64,000 nucleotides of DNA. Origin: Zhaonella formicivorans (GTDB taxonomy: Bacteria; Bacillota; DUOV01; Zhaonellaceae). A program made the translations under genes and the position numbers. The stretch spans positions 2,328,142 to 2,392,141 of the forward strand of contig NZ_CP085524.1 in the NCBI RefSeq assembly GCF_004353525.1, in the 5' to 3' direction. Each line of letters begins with the position of its first letter. Position 1 is the first letter of the stretch. Below, in pieces: positions 1 to 8,414 of the stretch. The notes under the pieces are model-generated. The model did not search any database, was not told where the DNA came from, and saw nothing but the letters and a program-made list of their open reading frames with translations.

Positions 1-192
1 CCCGGCAATGGCAAAGAAAAATACCATAAAGACATCGTTGACCAAAAAGTGAAAATTCACTTCTCCGAATAGAGGTTCTTCAATAAAGTGATGGTAGCTT
101 TCCGGCGCAATATTTGCCCAAAACAAGGCCGCAATGACGCCCGCAATTAACGGAATGGAAAACTCTTGCAGCAGTTTTACAGTTTTATTCAA
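1..192 (-). CDS. nhaA: NhaA-type Na+/H+ antiporter, N-terminal fragment
   Basis: Partial gene running off the left edge; 64 codons are visible. The start is taken as TTG at 192, about seven bases after a G-rich Shine-Dalgarno stretch. The translation has a first hydrophobic helix (IPLIAGVIAALFWANIAP) and then HFLVNDVFMVFFFAIAG, which resembles the conserved WINDxLMAxFF segment of NhaA antiporters. The family exchanges Na+ for H+ at the inner membrane. The identification rests on this N-terminal part only. It is transcribed away from prmC, separated by about 100 bases that show no gene. Confidence 0.65.
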   Translation of the reverse strand, partial: MNKTVKLLQEFSIPLIAGVIAALFWANIAPESYHHFIEEPLFGEVNFHFLVNDVFMVFFFAIAG

Positions 193-290
193 TACACGCC
201 CCCCTAACATTACTTAATTCTAGCCGGTTATTTTGGTATACAGGATTAGGCATACTTTGCATAAATTTTACCATGGCAACATTTATTAAG

Positions 291-1247
291 TCAACTTAAC
301 AACCGTCCAATAATTACCCGCTCCAAATTGGCATAATCGTCCAGAATCTCTATTTCTGAGAATCCCTGGCTTGCCAGAATTTTTTTAACATCCGCCCCTT
401 GATCGCTCCCTATTTCCAGCGCCAGCCAACCCCCCCGGTCCAGCACATTTTTGCTTTCCCGGGCCAGGCGGCGGTAAAAGGCAAGCCCGTCCTCACCGCC
501 GGCCAGAGCCGTAACAGGTTCGAAAGTGACTTCGGGCTGAAGGTGGGGTACGTTACCAGCCGGAATGTAGGGGGGATTGGAGACAACGATATCAAAACCT
601 CCGGCTTCGTGATAGTTGTTGGTTGTTAGTTGCTGGCTGTTGTTATAGTTGTTAGTTGTTGGTTGTTGGTTGTTAGTTGTACATGCTGTTCTTTGGGGCA
701 AAAAAGGCTGTAGTAAATCACCGTGGACAAATGTTATCTCAACACTATGTTTTTCAGCATTTCTTTTGGCCACTTTTAAGGCTTTCTCGGAAATGTCCAC
801 GGCAAAGACTTGTGCTTCCGGCCAAAATTTTTTGAGACAAATGGCGATAATGCCGCTGCCTGTGCCTACATCAACTATTTTGGCTGCAAGGGGAACACGA
901 CGTTTTAGGCCCAGTACCGCCTGCACCAGTATTTCGGTGTCATCCCTGGGAATAAGGACATGCTCATTAACTGCAAAATCCAAGGACATGAATTCCCGGC
1001 ACCCGGTCAGGTACTGCAAAGGGTAATGTTCAGCTCGTTTTTTTACCATTTCCCTGAAGCGTCTTTGTTCAGCCTCGCCTATTGTCTCGGGCAGATGCCC
1101 CAAAAGTTTGGCCCTGGTCCACCCTAAAGCATGGGCTAATAATACCTCCGCTTCCAGCCTGGCATTTAAAATACCGCTCCGATGCAAAAAAGGAACCGCC
1201 CAGGCCAGTTCCTTCTTGGCTGTCGGCGGTCCACTGCTCTTCAACAC
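291..1247 (-). CDS. prmC: PrmC, release factor glutamine methyltransferase
   Basis: Methylates the glutamine of the GGQ motif in peptide-chain release factors, using SAM. The SAM-binding motif (VDVGTGSGIIAI) and the catalytic NPPY motif (VVSNPPYIPAG) are both present. The GTG start at 1247 directly abuts the prfA stop, so the enzyme is co-transcribed with its substrate, the classical arrangement. At 318 residues it is longer than the usual roughly 280-290. The excess is an Asn/Gln/Thr-rich insert of about 30 residues just before the NPPY strand, encoded by 7-bp repeats. The insert keeps the frame, so the gene is probably functional. Confidence 0.95.
   Translation of the reverse strand: MLKSSGPPTAKKELAWAVPFLHRSGILNARLEAEVLLAHALGWTRAKLLGHLPETIGEAEQRRFREMVKKRAEHYPLQYLTGCREFMSLDFAVNEHVLIPRDDTEILVQAVLGLKRRVPLAAKIVDVGTGSGIIAICLKKFWPEAQVFAVDISEKALKVAKRNAEKHSVEITFVHGDLLQPFLPQRTACTTNNQQPTTNNYNNSQQLTTNNYHEAGGFDIVVSNPPYIPAGNVPHLQPEVTFEPVTALAGGEDGLAFYRRLARESKNVLDRGGWLALEIGSDQGADVKKILASQGFSEIEILDDYANLERVIIGRLLS
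604..684. repeat. Heptamer repeat array inside prmC
   Basis: On the + strand, units of about GTTGTTR/GTTAGTT recur with 7-bp spacing. Translated on the minus strand they give the low-complexity Thr-Asn-Gln insert of PrmC. This is the same 7-bp periodicity as the intergenic arrays, here kept in frame within a gene. Confidence 0.8.
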
Positions 1248-2315
1248 TTATTCCACCTTCTTTAGCTTCTCGGCTTGGTCAGTGGTAATCAAGGCATCAA
1301 TAATCTCGTCTAATTCCCCGTCAAGAATAAGGTCAAGCTTATGCAATGTGAGGCCGATACGGTGGTCGGTTACCCTGCTTTGAGGAAAATTATAAGTCCG
1401 GATCCTTTCGCTGCGGTCACCGGTCCCCACCTGGCTTTTCCTGGCGCTGGCCAGTTCGCCTTGCTGCTCTTCCTGGGCTTTTTCCAAAAGACGCGCCCGC
1501 AACACTTTCATAGCTTTATCTTTATTCTTGTGCTGGGACTTTTCGTCCTGGCAGGATACAACTATGCCCGTAGGAAGGTGGGTAATCCGCACCGCCGACT
1601 GGGTGGTATTGACCGACTGGCCGCCGGGCCCGCTGGAACAAAAAATGTCTATCCTGATATCGTTGGGGTTAATTTGCACATCCACCTCTTCCGCCTCAGG
1701 CAAAACCGCCACGGTTACGGTAGAAGTATGAATTCTGCCGCCCGACTCGGTGGTAGGAATGCGCTGTACTCGGTGCACGCCGCTTTCAAACTTCAGGCGG
1801 CTGTACGCACCCTGCCCTTCAATGGCGAAAATAATCTCCTTATAGCCGCCGATGTCGGTGGGATGGTCGCTTAAAATCTCCAAGCGCCATCCCTGGCGCT
1901 CCGCATAGCGGGAATACATTCTGAACAAGTCCCCGGCAAACAGGGCTGCTTCATCGCCCCCGGCACCGCCCCGGATCTCCATAATGACGTTCTTTTCGTC
2001 GTTAGGATCCTTGGGTAGGAGCAGGATCTTCAGCTTTTCCTCCAGTTTCGGCACCTTGGACTTCAGTTCCTCCAGCTCCAGTTCGGCCATCTCCTTTAGT
2101 TCCGGGTCCTGCTCGCTGGCTAACAGGCTTTTGGCATCATCTATCTCTTTTAGGACCTTTTTATATTCCCTGAATACAGTTACAATTTCCTCCAGGCCGG
2201 CATGGGCTTTGGCATGTTTCTGAAATTGGGACTGGTCGGCAATTACCGCAGGATCGCTTAACAGCCGGCCCAGCTCCTCGTATTTATCTTCAATGTTTTG
2301 CAGTTTATCCAGCAT
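1248..2315 (-). CDS. prfA: Peptide chain release factor 1
   Basis: Recognises UAA and UAG stop codons and triggers peptidyl-tRNA hydrolysis on the ribosome. The 355 residues match the usual RF1 length. The GGQ loop is visible ([16 protein letters not shown]), preceded by the conserved [23 protein letters not shown] block of domain 2. It is the first gene of a prfA-prmC pair, and its product is the substrate of PrmC. Confidence 0.97.
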   Translation of the reverse strand: MLDKLQNIEDKYEELGRLLSDPAVIADQSQFQKHAKAHAGLEEIVTVFREYKKVLKEIDDAKSLLASEQDPELKEMAELELEELKSKVPKLEEKLKILLLPKDPNDEKNVIMEIRGGAGGDEAALFAGDLFRMYSRYAERQGWRLEILSDHPTDIGGYKEIIFAIEGQGAYSRLKFESGVHRVQRIPTTESGGRIHTSTVTVAVLPEAEEVDVQINPNDIRIDIFCSSGPGGQSVNTTQSAVRITHLPTGIVVSCQDEKSQHKNKDKAMKVLRARLLEKAQEEQQGELASARKSQVGTGDRSERIRTYNFPQSRVTDHRIGLTLHKLDLILDGELDEIIDALITTDQAEKLKKVE

Positions 2316-2353
2316 AAATTCACCTCACATCTACTATGTGGTTGTATTTTGTG

Positions 2354-2434
2354 TCAGCCGTCAGACTTCACCTATCAGCTATCAGCCAGCAGCTGTCAGC
2401 CATCAGCTTTCAGCCGTCATTAGTCGTTAGTCGT
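2354..2434. repeat. Heptamer array (CAGCYNT type)
   Basis: A run of degenerate 7-bp units such as CAGCTAT, CAGCCAT, CAGCTTT and CAGCCGT, ending in a few TAGTCGT-type units. It lies in the 479-bp gap upstream of prfA (2316-2794), next to a fold-back repeat. No convincing gene was seen in the gap. Confidence 0.8.
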
Positions 2435-2534
2435 CCATGCTGCTGTCGCAGCACCATCATAAGTATGAAAAATTGTAACCCATTGTGCGTAGCTGCGACA
2501 TATGACAAGCCATAGAGCGCTCTGTGAAGAGTTT

Positions 2535-2617
2535 GACTGTAAGCGGCCGAGCAGCATGGACGCTGCGAGAGCGCTGGAGCGGCATGGACGCCGCGTCAGC
2601 GCGTGCCGCTGAAAGTC
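2535..2617. repeat. Fold-back repeat family B, copy 1
   Basis: A GC-rich block of about 83 bp, nearly identical to 18138-18219. It starts GACTG and ends AAAGTC, so its ends are imperfect inverted repeats, and the interior has several short palindromes around CAGCATGGACGCTG. Outside the core, GAGTTTGAC on the left can pair with GTCAAAC on the right. A further hairpin with CTTGGCTTGTGCCAAG follows at about 2632-2647 and recurs in similar form near 44679. Confidence 0.75.
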
Positions 2618-2794
2618 AAACGTAAAGAAGACTTGGCTTGTGCCAAGCGTGAGCGCCGGCAGAAGTCTAGTCGCCCTTATGCGGTCGCTACATAAGGCTA
2701 GCATAGAGCCTGAGCAGGGCAGCGCTCTTGGCGAAGCCATCCCGGAGCAGCGAACACAAGGGGTAACATTTTCAGGGTAGTGACTGCCAGGGAT

Positions 2795-3667
2795 TCAACA
2801 AGTTGAATCCCTGGCCAGGACAGCTTCCAGGGCACAGATGGCCACTTCCAACTGGCTGTCATCGGGCTCCCGGGTAGTCAGCTTTTGCAGCCAGAGGCCC
2901 GGAGCAATAATTGCTTTCACCCAACTGCGGCAGGCATATTTGCCCGACCACTTGATAAACTCGTACCCCAGCCCTGCCACCACAGGCAGCAGCAGCAGCC
3001 TGGAGGCTATTCTGGACAAGATATCCGGGGTATGCAGGAAAGAAAATAAAAAGATAGTCAAAACCAGCACAAACAGCATGAAACTGGTCCCGCAGCGGGG
3101 ATGTAAAGTAGTGTATTTCCTCGCATTGTCAACAGTCAATTTCTCCCCTGCTTCATAGGCATGAATGACTTTGTGTTCAGCGCCGTGGTATTGAAAAACC
3201 CGCTGCACATCACTCATCCGGCCAATGGCCAGCACATAACCGAGAAAAATGGCAATACGTAAAACCCCTTCTAATATATTTTGCCAAAATGTATTCACGT
3301 ATGCCTTAAGGAAAAAAGCTGCTGCCGCGGGGATAATTACGAATAAGAGAACGGCTAATCCCACAGCCAGGAAGACTGTAAAAGCAATCTCCCTGCCAGA
3401 TAAAGTTTCTTCTTCTTCGTCAAAAGCCATGTTAGCGCTGTAGGTCAGCACTTTTACGCCTATTACCATGGCCTCAAACAGGGCGAGCACCCCCCTGAGG
3501 AGAGGCCATTTCAAAAAAGGATATTTTTGCGCCAAAGAGTTGATTGGCTTGGTATCGATGACGATATCTCCGGCTTGTTTACGCACCGCCACCGCCATTT
3601 CTTTCGGGCCGCGCATCATCACGCCTTCGATTACCGCTTGCCCACCGTATTGAAAAGGCTCCGGCAT
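2795..3667 (-). CDS. yqhQ: YqhQ-type DUF1385 membrane protein
   Basis: 290 residues matching the DUF1385 family. The signature N-terminus QYGGQAVIEGVMMRGPKEMA is present, along with several hydrophobic helices (about residues 100-125, 135-155 and 200-235) and the conserved YHGAEHKVIHAYEAGE and HPRCGTSF motifs. The conserved His, Glu and Cys residues suggest a metal site, but no biochemical role is established for the family. It sits between rpmE and prfA. The ATG follows a GGGGGAT ribosome-binding site. Confidence 0.88.
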   Translation of the reverse strand: MPEPFQYGGQAVIEGVMMRGPKEMAVAVRKQAGDIVIDTKPINSLAQKYPFLKWPLLRGVLALFEAMVIGVKVLTYSANMAFDEEEETLSGREIAFTVFLAVGLAVLLFVIIPAAAAFFLKAYVNTFWQNILEGVLRIAIFLGYVLAIGRMSDVQRVFQYHGAEHKVIHAYEAGEKLTVDNARKYTTLHPRCGTSFMLFVLVLTIFLFSFLHTPDILSRIASRLLLLPVVAGLGYEFIKWSGKYACRSWVKAIIAPGLWLQKLTTREPDDSQLEVAICALEAVLARDSTC

Positions 3668-3694
3668 CTCTATCCCCCCTTCGGGCCTTGGGCC

Positions 3695-3777
3695 CAGCTT
3701 GCAGCCATCAGCTTTCAGCTTTCAGCTATAAAAAGATAATTTAAGCTGAAGGCTGACGGCTGATTGCTGACAGCTAA
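3695..3777. repeat. Inverted pair of heptamer arrays
   Basis: The left array reads CAGCTTT/CAGCTAT; the right array reads the complement (AGCTGAA, GGCTGAC). A 12-bp spacer separates them, so RNA from either strand can form a long imperfect hairpin between yqhQ and rpmE. Confidence 0.8.
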
Positions 3778-3812
3778 TATAGAAAGAGCGAAGCTTATGG
3801 CTCCGCTTTCTC

Positions 3813-4013
3813 TTACATTCCGTATCTCTTTTTGAAACGCTCGACCCGTCCACCTTTTTCCACTATGCGGGACTTTGTTCCGGTGAAGAAAGGATGGCAA
3901 GCAGAACAAATTTCTACTTTAATATCTTTTTTAGTGGAAGCAGTCTCGATTACATTGCCACAAGCACAGGTAATAGTTGTTTTTTCAAATTTAGGGTGAA
4001 TACCCTCTCTCAT
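3813..4013 (-). CDS. rpmE: 50S ribosomal protein L31
   Basis: A 66-residue ribosomal protein of the large-subunit central protuberance. Start chosen at the ATG at 4013 ([20 protein letters not shown]), which lies six bases after GAGGTG; a GTG nine bases upstream overlaps the ribosome-binding site. The paired cysteines (CACG and CSAC) mark the zinc-binding form of L31. The expected core [21 protein letters not shown] is intact. It stands alone, flanked by heptamer repeats. Confidence 0.95.
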   Translation of the reverse strand: MREGIHPKFEKTTITCACGNVIETASTKKDIKVEICSACHPFFTGTKSRIVEKGGRVERFKKRYGM

Positions 4014-4127
4014 TGGTGTCACCTCTTTTCAACCTAAGATTAAGTAATTATATGATTTGGTGTAATATTGCTACCATAATGCAACAGGTTAAATTATACC
4101 ATACAATCTTTGCTTTTGGCAACAACT

Positions 4128-4175
4128 TTCAGCCGTCAGCCGTCAGCTAGCTGAAGGCTGATGGCTGCAAGCTGA
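4128..4175. repeat. Inverted pair of heptamer arrays
   Basis: CAGCCGT units on the left run directly into AGCTGAAGGCTGATGG units on the right, forming a near-perfect hairpin immediately after the radical SAM gene stop. It could act as a 3' stem for that transcript. Confidence 0.75.
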
Positions 4176-5447
4176 TTAACGACGTTTTCTTGGGGCCGGT
4201 TTAGAGTAATTGCCAATCCGGACGCCGGGCAGTTCGGAGGCTAAGATTTCCAAAAAAGCGGGAAGGCCCAGCACCTCGCCTTTAGGCCCGGGGATGGCCT
4301 CTAAAAAACAGTCGGGATCAATATTAAGGTTTCTGATCTGGATGAGCTTTACTCCCGTGTCCTCAGCCAGCCCGATGACAGCTTCAACTTCTTCTTCCCT
4401 GTCTGTTACCCCGGGGAAGGCAAGCAGGTTGAGGGAAGTGTACACGCCCTTGTCAGCCGCAAATTTCAGGGAATAACGCACATCATCGATGCTGTAATTC
4501 CGTGGACGGTAATAGGAGTTGTATATTTCAGGCGTCGGGCTGATGATGCTAACCCGCATCGCATCCAAGCCCGCTTCGACAAGTTGGATTATGCCTGACT
4601 TGAAACCGGCATTGGTATTGATATTGATGGTGCCTGCTGCCGTTTTGGCCCGGATACGGCGCACCGCCTCAGCAAGCAGCTTAGCCTGCAGGGCCGGTTC
4701 TCCTTCACAGCCCTGGCCGAAACTGATAATGGCCTCGTCATCTTGTAAATGGGCCAATCCGATTTCCACGATTTCCTCCGCGCTTGGCACAAACTCTATC
4801 CTGTTTTGCGGCGACGGACAGCATTCCGAAGGCTGCAGGGAAATACAGCCCAAGCACTGTGCATTACATGCCGGCGAACTGGGAATGCCCCCTTCCCAAC
4901 GCCCGTAAAAGATGTTTTGGGCTGTAAAGCAGCCATACTCCAGGGAGCACTTGGCCAATTGCTTTAGTATCCTGTTGCCGGGGAAGGCGGCCAGCATAGA
5001 ATCAACCCTGGCCTCCAGGTCTTCGGTATTGTAATGCCGGGGATTCCAGCGGTTATCCTCATCAGTTGGCAGCGCTGCAACATAAAACCGGCCTGCCTTG
5101 AAACCTACTGCCGTATAACCCAGGAGCGGCAGAGGACGGGCCTCCCGGGTGCGGGCAAAACCGGGAAGGAGTGTCCTGGTATAACCCTGCGGGAGCAGGG
5201 CCCCCACAGCCCAAGCCAGTTCCCCTTTACTGTAGGGGTTGGCTGACATGACTTCAAAGCGACCTGAAGCGGGATTTATTCCTACGGGAAAACGTCCCGG
5301 AATCATGGTAAGGGTTGCCCCTTCCGGCAAAGGGATAAGCTCTTCCTCCAAAGGCTCAACCCACTGATCACCCAGCCTCCCTGCCTGGACCAGACCCGGG
5401 TAATCGAACAATTCCCCTTTTTCGTTGGCAAAAACCAGACTGAACAT
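4176..5447 (-). CDS. Radical SAM protein of unknown substrate
   Basis: A 423-residue protein whose N-terminal ~185 residues precede a radical SAM core. The cluster-binding motif is CNAQCLGC at about residues 194-201 (C-x3-C-x2-C), followed by an additional Cys pair (SECCPS). FGQGCEGEP and the INTNAGFKSGIIQLVEAGLDAMRVS stretch fit the SAM-binding barrel. The substrate is not identifiable from sequence. The gene is single, flanked by heptamer arrays, between rpmE and a peptidase gene. Confidence 0.8.
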   Translation of the reverse strand: MFSLVFANEKGELFDYPGLVQAGRLGDQWVEPLEEELIPLPEGATLTMIPGRFPVGINPASGRFEVMSANPYSKGELAWAVGALLPQGYTRTLLPGFARTREARPLPLLGYTAVGFKAGRFYVAALPTDEDNRWNPRHYNTEDLEARVDSMLAAFPGNRILKQLAKCSLEYGCFTAQNIFYGRWEGGIPSSPACNAQCLGCISLQPSECCPSPQNRIEFVPSAEEIVEIGLAHLQDDEAIISFGQGCEGEPALQAKLLAEAVRRIRAKTAAGTININTNAGFKSGIIQLVEAGLDAMRVSIISPTPEIYNSYYRPRNYSIDDVRYSLKFAADKGVYTSLNLLAFPGVTDREEEVEAVIGLAEDTGVKLIQIRNLNIDPDCFLEAIPGPKGEVLGLPAFLEILASELPGVRIGNYSKPAPRKRR

Positions 5448-5554
5448 ATTTATGCACCACCCTTTTCTGACTAATGTATTATAGCATACAAATGAATTGC
5501 CAAGCCATGGCTTAGCAAAAGTTACTTAGCGGTGCGTCGTCAGTCTTTAGTTTG

Positions 5555-5877
5555 AGCTATCAGCTGTCAGCCATCAGCTATCAGCTATCAGCTATCAGCT
5601 ATCAGCAAATTGTACTGTCTGTGTTTATAACCTGTCAACAAAAATAAAACGAACGTTTTTTTAAGTAAAACGCTCGCTTCAGTTTATAGACAAAGACGCA
5701 TGTATTATTTCGCTCTGGACACGCTCACACGCTGTTAGCCTTTGGCAAAGCCGCCAAACTAGAGCGAAACAAGTCCCGCTCCATAATACATGCGGGCTAA
5801 TAAGAATTTGTGACGCTCTGACCAAAAGCTATGTTAATGCTTTTGGCAAGGCTTGTGGCTGACAGCTGAAGGCTGAC
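5555..5877. repeat. Inverted heptamer pair flanking a fold-back element
   Basis: In the 430-bp gap between the radical SAM and M23 peptidase genes, a CAGCTAT-type array (5555-5607, five nearly perfect units) faces a complementary array at 5855-5877. Between them lies fold-back family A copy 1. No gene is seen in the gap. A separate hairpin sits at about 5819-5846 (CCAAAAGC/GCTTTTGG). Confidence 0.75.
5688..5812 (+). repeat. Fold-back repeat family A, copy 1
   Basis: Contains the family landmarks: AGACAAAG, then GCATGTATTAT, TTCGCTCTGGAC, a variable GC-rich middle, GTCCCGCTCCATAATACATGC and GGGCTAATAAG. The two GCATGTATTAT/ATAATACATGC blocks are inverted repeats, giving a stem of about 120 nt. 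The middle is more divergent than in copies 2 and 3. No coding potential is seen. Confidence 0.8.
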
Positions 5878-6630
5878 TTAGCGTTTTGTTAAGTAGCGTT
5901 TAGGGTTAACGGGTTGATCCTTGAGATGTATTTCCAAGTGCAGGTGGGGCCCGGTTGTCCTGCCGGTACTCCCCACTAAGCCAATGGTCTGGCCTGCTTT
6001 AACCCATTCTCCCGTTTTGACCAGGTTTTTGGAGTTATGGGCGTATACTGCTTTTATATCCCCGCCATGGTCGATAATTACCGTGTAGCCGTAAACAGAG
6101 TTTTTCCAACCGGAAAATATAACCCGGCCGGCATCGATGGCCTTAATAGAAGTGCCTTTTTTAGCCGCAATATCCAGGCCATGGTGAAATTCTTTTTTTC
6201 GCCAACCAAAGCCGGAAGTTATGGTCCCAAAGAGAGGCCAGTCCAGGGAAAAGAATCCACGGGAAGCCAGCTTAATTTCAGGTGAAGCAGTGGCAGGCGT
6301 AAATGCAGGACCTCGGGGAATAATGATGTCGCTTCCGGCTTGCAGCTGCTCGGGCCTTCTCAAGTTGTTGGCTGTCATGATGGCTTTAAGGTCAACATTA
6401 TACAGCCGGGCAATACTCCACAGGGTATCCCCCTTTTTAACATGATACAATTGAATAGAGGGTTGGGGTTTTACCGCCTGCTCCAGGTTTTGGCCATAGG
6501 GTACCCGGATCTGCCATAAATCAAACACCTCCAGCCCTACAGCTTCCGCCGGCGGACCAAAACCGGCCAAGAGACTGGCACAGAGAATTAAGGTATAGAA
6601 AACTCTTGGCTTGCGCCACGAAAAATTCAT
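5878..6630 (-). CDS. LysM-M23 peptidoglycan endopeptidase
   Basis: A secreted or membrane-anchored cell-wall hydrolase of 250 residues. It has an N-terminal hydrophobic signal (about residues 10-30), a LysM peptidoglycan-binding domain (about 60-106, YHVKKGDTLWSIARLYNVDL) and a C-terminal M23/lysostaphin-fold domain. The zinc ligands are visible as HHGLDIA and the later HLHLEIH. The ATG start follows a GAGGTGAGGAA-like ribosome-binding site. Its closest functional relatives are LysM-M23 peptidases active in cell-wall remodelling or sporulation; which of these applies cannot be told. Confidence 0.88.
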   Translation of the reverse strand: MNFSWRKPRVFYTLILCASLLAGFGPPAEAVGLEVFDLWQIRVPYGQNLEQAVKPQPSIQLYHVKKGDTLWSIARLYNVDLKAIMTANNLRRPEQLQAGSDIIIPRGPAFTPATASPEIKLASRGFFSLDWPLFGTITSGFGWRKKEFHHGLDIAAKKGTSIKAIDAGRVIFSGWKNSVYGYTVIIDHGGDIKAVYAHNSKNLVKTGEWVKAGQTIGLVGSTGRTTGPHLHLEIHLKDQPVNPKRYLTKR

Positions 6631-6756
6631 TTCCTCACCTCGGTTTTCAGTTAGGGCACACGGAATTGTGGTGACCAGGCCAGCTGGAACAATTTTACAG
6701 CCGAGTCACTCAAAGCTTATTCTGACCAAAGCAGAGACAAGTTATGCATATAATGC

Positions 6757-6785
6757 AAAAAACCGGTTTAAAAAAACCGGTTTTT
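6757..6785 (-). terminator. rho terminator
   Basis: AAAACCGG/CCGGTTTT stem with a short A/T loop and a T-run on the minus strand, just after the rho stop codon. Confidence 0.85.
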
Positions 6786-6792
6786 GGATTTT

Positions 6793-8058
6793 TTATCCAG
6801 GAAAAAGCTGGGGCAATGCCCGCAACAAATCCTTATTGGTTTTCGTCTTCTTCAAAGCATCGATGAGCATCTCAGTCACTTCCACGCTGCCCAGGGAATT
6901 GGTGACTTTGCGGAAATTCCACATCAGCTCCAATTCCTCTTTCGATAAAAGCAATTCCTCTCTGCGGGTACCCGAGCGCTTGACATCTATGGCAGGGAAA
7001 ATCCGCCGTTCGGCCAGCTTGCGGTCCAAGATCAGTTCCATGTTGCCGGTACCTTTAAACTCCTCAAAGATGACGTCGTCCATCCTGCTGCCCGTTTCGA
7101 TCAAAGCTGTAGCCAGGATGGTAAGGCTGCCGCCTTCTTCTATGTTTCTGGCCGCACCGAAAAATCTTTTGGGCTTATGTAAGGCAGCAGGATCAACGCC
7201 GCCGGACAGAGTCCTGCCGCTGGGAGGCACCACCAGGTTATGGGCCCTGGCCAGCCTGGTAATGCTGTCCATTAAGATTACCACATCTTTTTTATGTTCC
7301 ACCAGTCGCTTTGCCCTTTCCAAAACCATATCAGCCACCTTGACATGGTTTTCCGGAGGCTCGTCAAAGGTCGAACTCACCACTTCCGCTTTAACCGAAC
7401 GCTCAATATCTGTTACCTCTTCAGGGCGCTCATCGATGAGCAGAATGATCAATTCCACTTCCGGGAAATTTTCTGAAATGGCATTTGCTATTTTCACCAT
7501 CAGCACAGTTTTACCTGCTTTGGGTGGGGCTACAATGAGACCCCTTTGTCCTTTGCCCAAGGGGCAAATCAGGTCTATTATTCTTGAGGAAATATCCCGG
7601 GCTTCGGTTTCCAAGGTGAGCCTGGTCTGGGGGTAAATAGGGGTTAATCCGTCGAAATGCAGGCGGCACGGTGAAAGTTCCGGATCCTGGCCATTGACTT
7701 GCTCTACCCTAAGCAAAGCAAAATAGCGTTCCATTTCCTTGGGTGGCCTAACCTGCCCTCCTACTCTGTCACCGGTGCGGAGGTCGAAACGCCGGATTTG
7801 AGACGGCGAAATATAAATATCGTCCTCGCTGGGAAGGTATTTAAAGGGCCGTAAGAACCCATAGCCGTCGGGCAGGATTTCCAGAACTCCTTCAGCGTAC
7901 AAATGATCCTCTTGCTCAGTTTTAGATTTAACCTTTAAAATTTCAAAAATCAGTTCTTTTTTACGCAGCTTGGAATAACCGGTCATGCCCAACTCACGGG
8001 CCATCTGGTACAATTCCGCCAGCGTTTTACTTTCCAGTTCTGCTTCGTTCAAAATCAA
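6793..8058 (-). CDS. rho: Transcription termination factor Rho
   Basis: Hexameric RNA-dependent ATPase that ends transcription. The 421 residues match the family. In order: an N-terminal Rho_N helical domain ([20 protein letters not shown]), the RNA-binding cold-shock-like domain (about 55-120, [16 protein letters not shown]), Walker A ([10 protein letters not shown]), Walker B ([14 protein letters not shown]) and the Q-loop/R-loop region ([10 protein letters not shown]). The ATG follows a GAGGAGG ribosome-binding site. An IS1634-type element lies immediately upstream but leaves the promoter intact. Confidence 0.97.
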   Translation of the reverse strand: MILNEAELESKTLAELYQMARELGMTGYSKLRKKELIFEILKVKSKTEQEDHLYAEGVLEILPDGYGFLRPFKYLPSEDDIYISPSQIRRFDLRTGDRVGGQVRPPKEMERYFALLRVEQVNGQDPELSPCRLHFDGLTPIYPQTRLTLETEARDISSRIIDLICPLGKGQRGLIVAPPKAGKTVLMVKIANAISENFPEVELIILLIDERPEEVTDIERSVKAEVVSSTFDEPPENHVKVADMVLERAKRLVEHKKDVVILMDSITRLARAHNLVVPPSGRTLSGGVDPAALHKPKRFFGAARNIEEGGSLTILATALIETGSRMDDVIFEEFKGTGNMELILDRKLAERRIFPAIDVKRSGTRREELLLSKEELELMWNFRKVTNSLGSVEVTEMLIDALKKTKTNKDLLRALPQLFPG

Positions 8059-8130
8059 TCCTCCTCGGTAAATGTGTAGGTTAGGTCAGGTGGGGCATAG
8101 GTAGGAATTCAATGCAGAAGTACACATTGT

Positions 8131-8160
8131 AGTATACCACTGTTTGGTATTATTAGTCAA
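8131..8160 (-). promoter_or_regulatory. Probable sigma-A promoter of rho
   Basis: On the minus strand TTGACT (8155-8160) and TATACT (8131-8136) are separated by 18 bp, about 75 bp upstream of rho. The -35 box lies inside the 129-bp direct repeat created by the neighbouring IS insertion. Confidence 0.65.
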
Positions 8161-8278
8161 TTGAATTGATTTTAAACCGATCAGAAAAAGCAATGGAAAG
8201 CCATTGCTTTAATCTGTACACATCTTTTTCCACTGGGGCTTTTTGTCAAAGCGGTGGATTGCTTCGATAAAGCGGATA
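8150..8278. repeat. 129-bp direct repeat, left copy
   Basis: Identical base for base to 10290-10418 (offset 2140). It contains the last 70 bp of glpX, the glpX terminator and the -35 region of rho. It is the target-site duplication of the IS1634-type element. The glpX fragment it carries (8209-8278) is a non-functional duplicate. Confidence 0.93.
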
Positions 8279-8414
8279 CCGTTGTTTTACAGCACCTAAA
8301 TATCAAAATTAACTTTAATGCCCGAGAATTCGGGCGTTTTTTATGTCAATATTTATGCATAATTATGTTGTGTATTGTCGTGTATTGCAATATAATGGGA
8401 TTAGAGGTGAATTT

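Noticed and set aside
2420-2740. A 106-codon open frame in the prfA-yqhQ gap sharing peptide text with a frame near 18 kb
   Set aside because: The similarity comes from the family B fold-back repeat; there is no ribosome-binding site and no protein-like composition.
3695-3777. Possible CRISPR array from the regular CAGCYNT repeats
   Set aside because: The unit is 7 bp with no unique spacers and no cas genes occur in the window.
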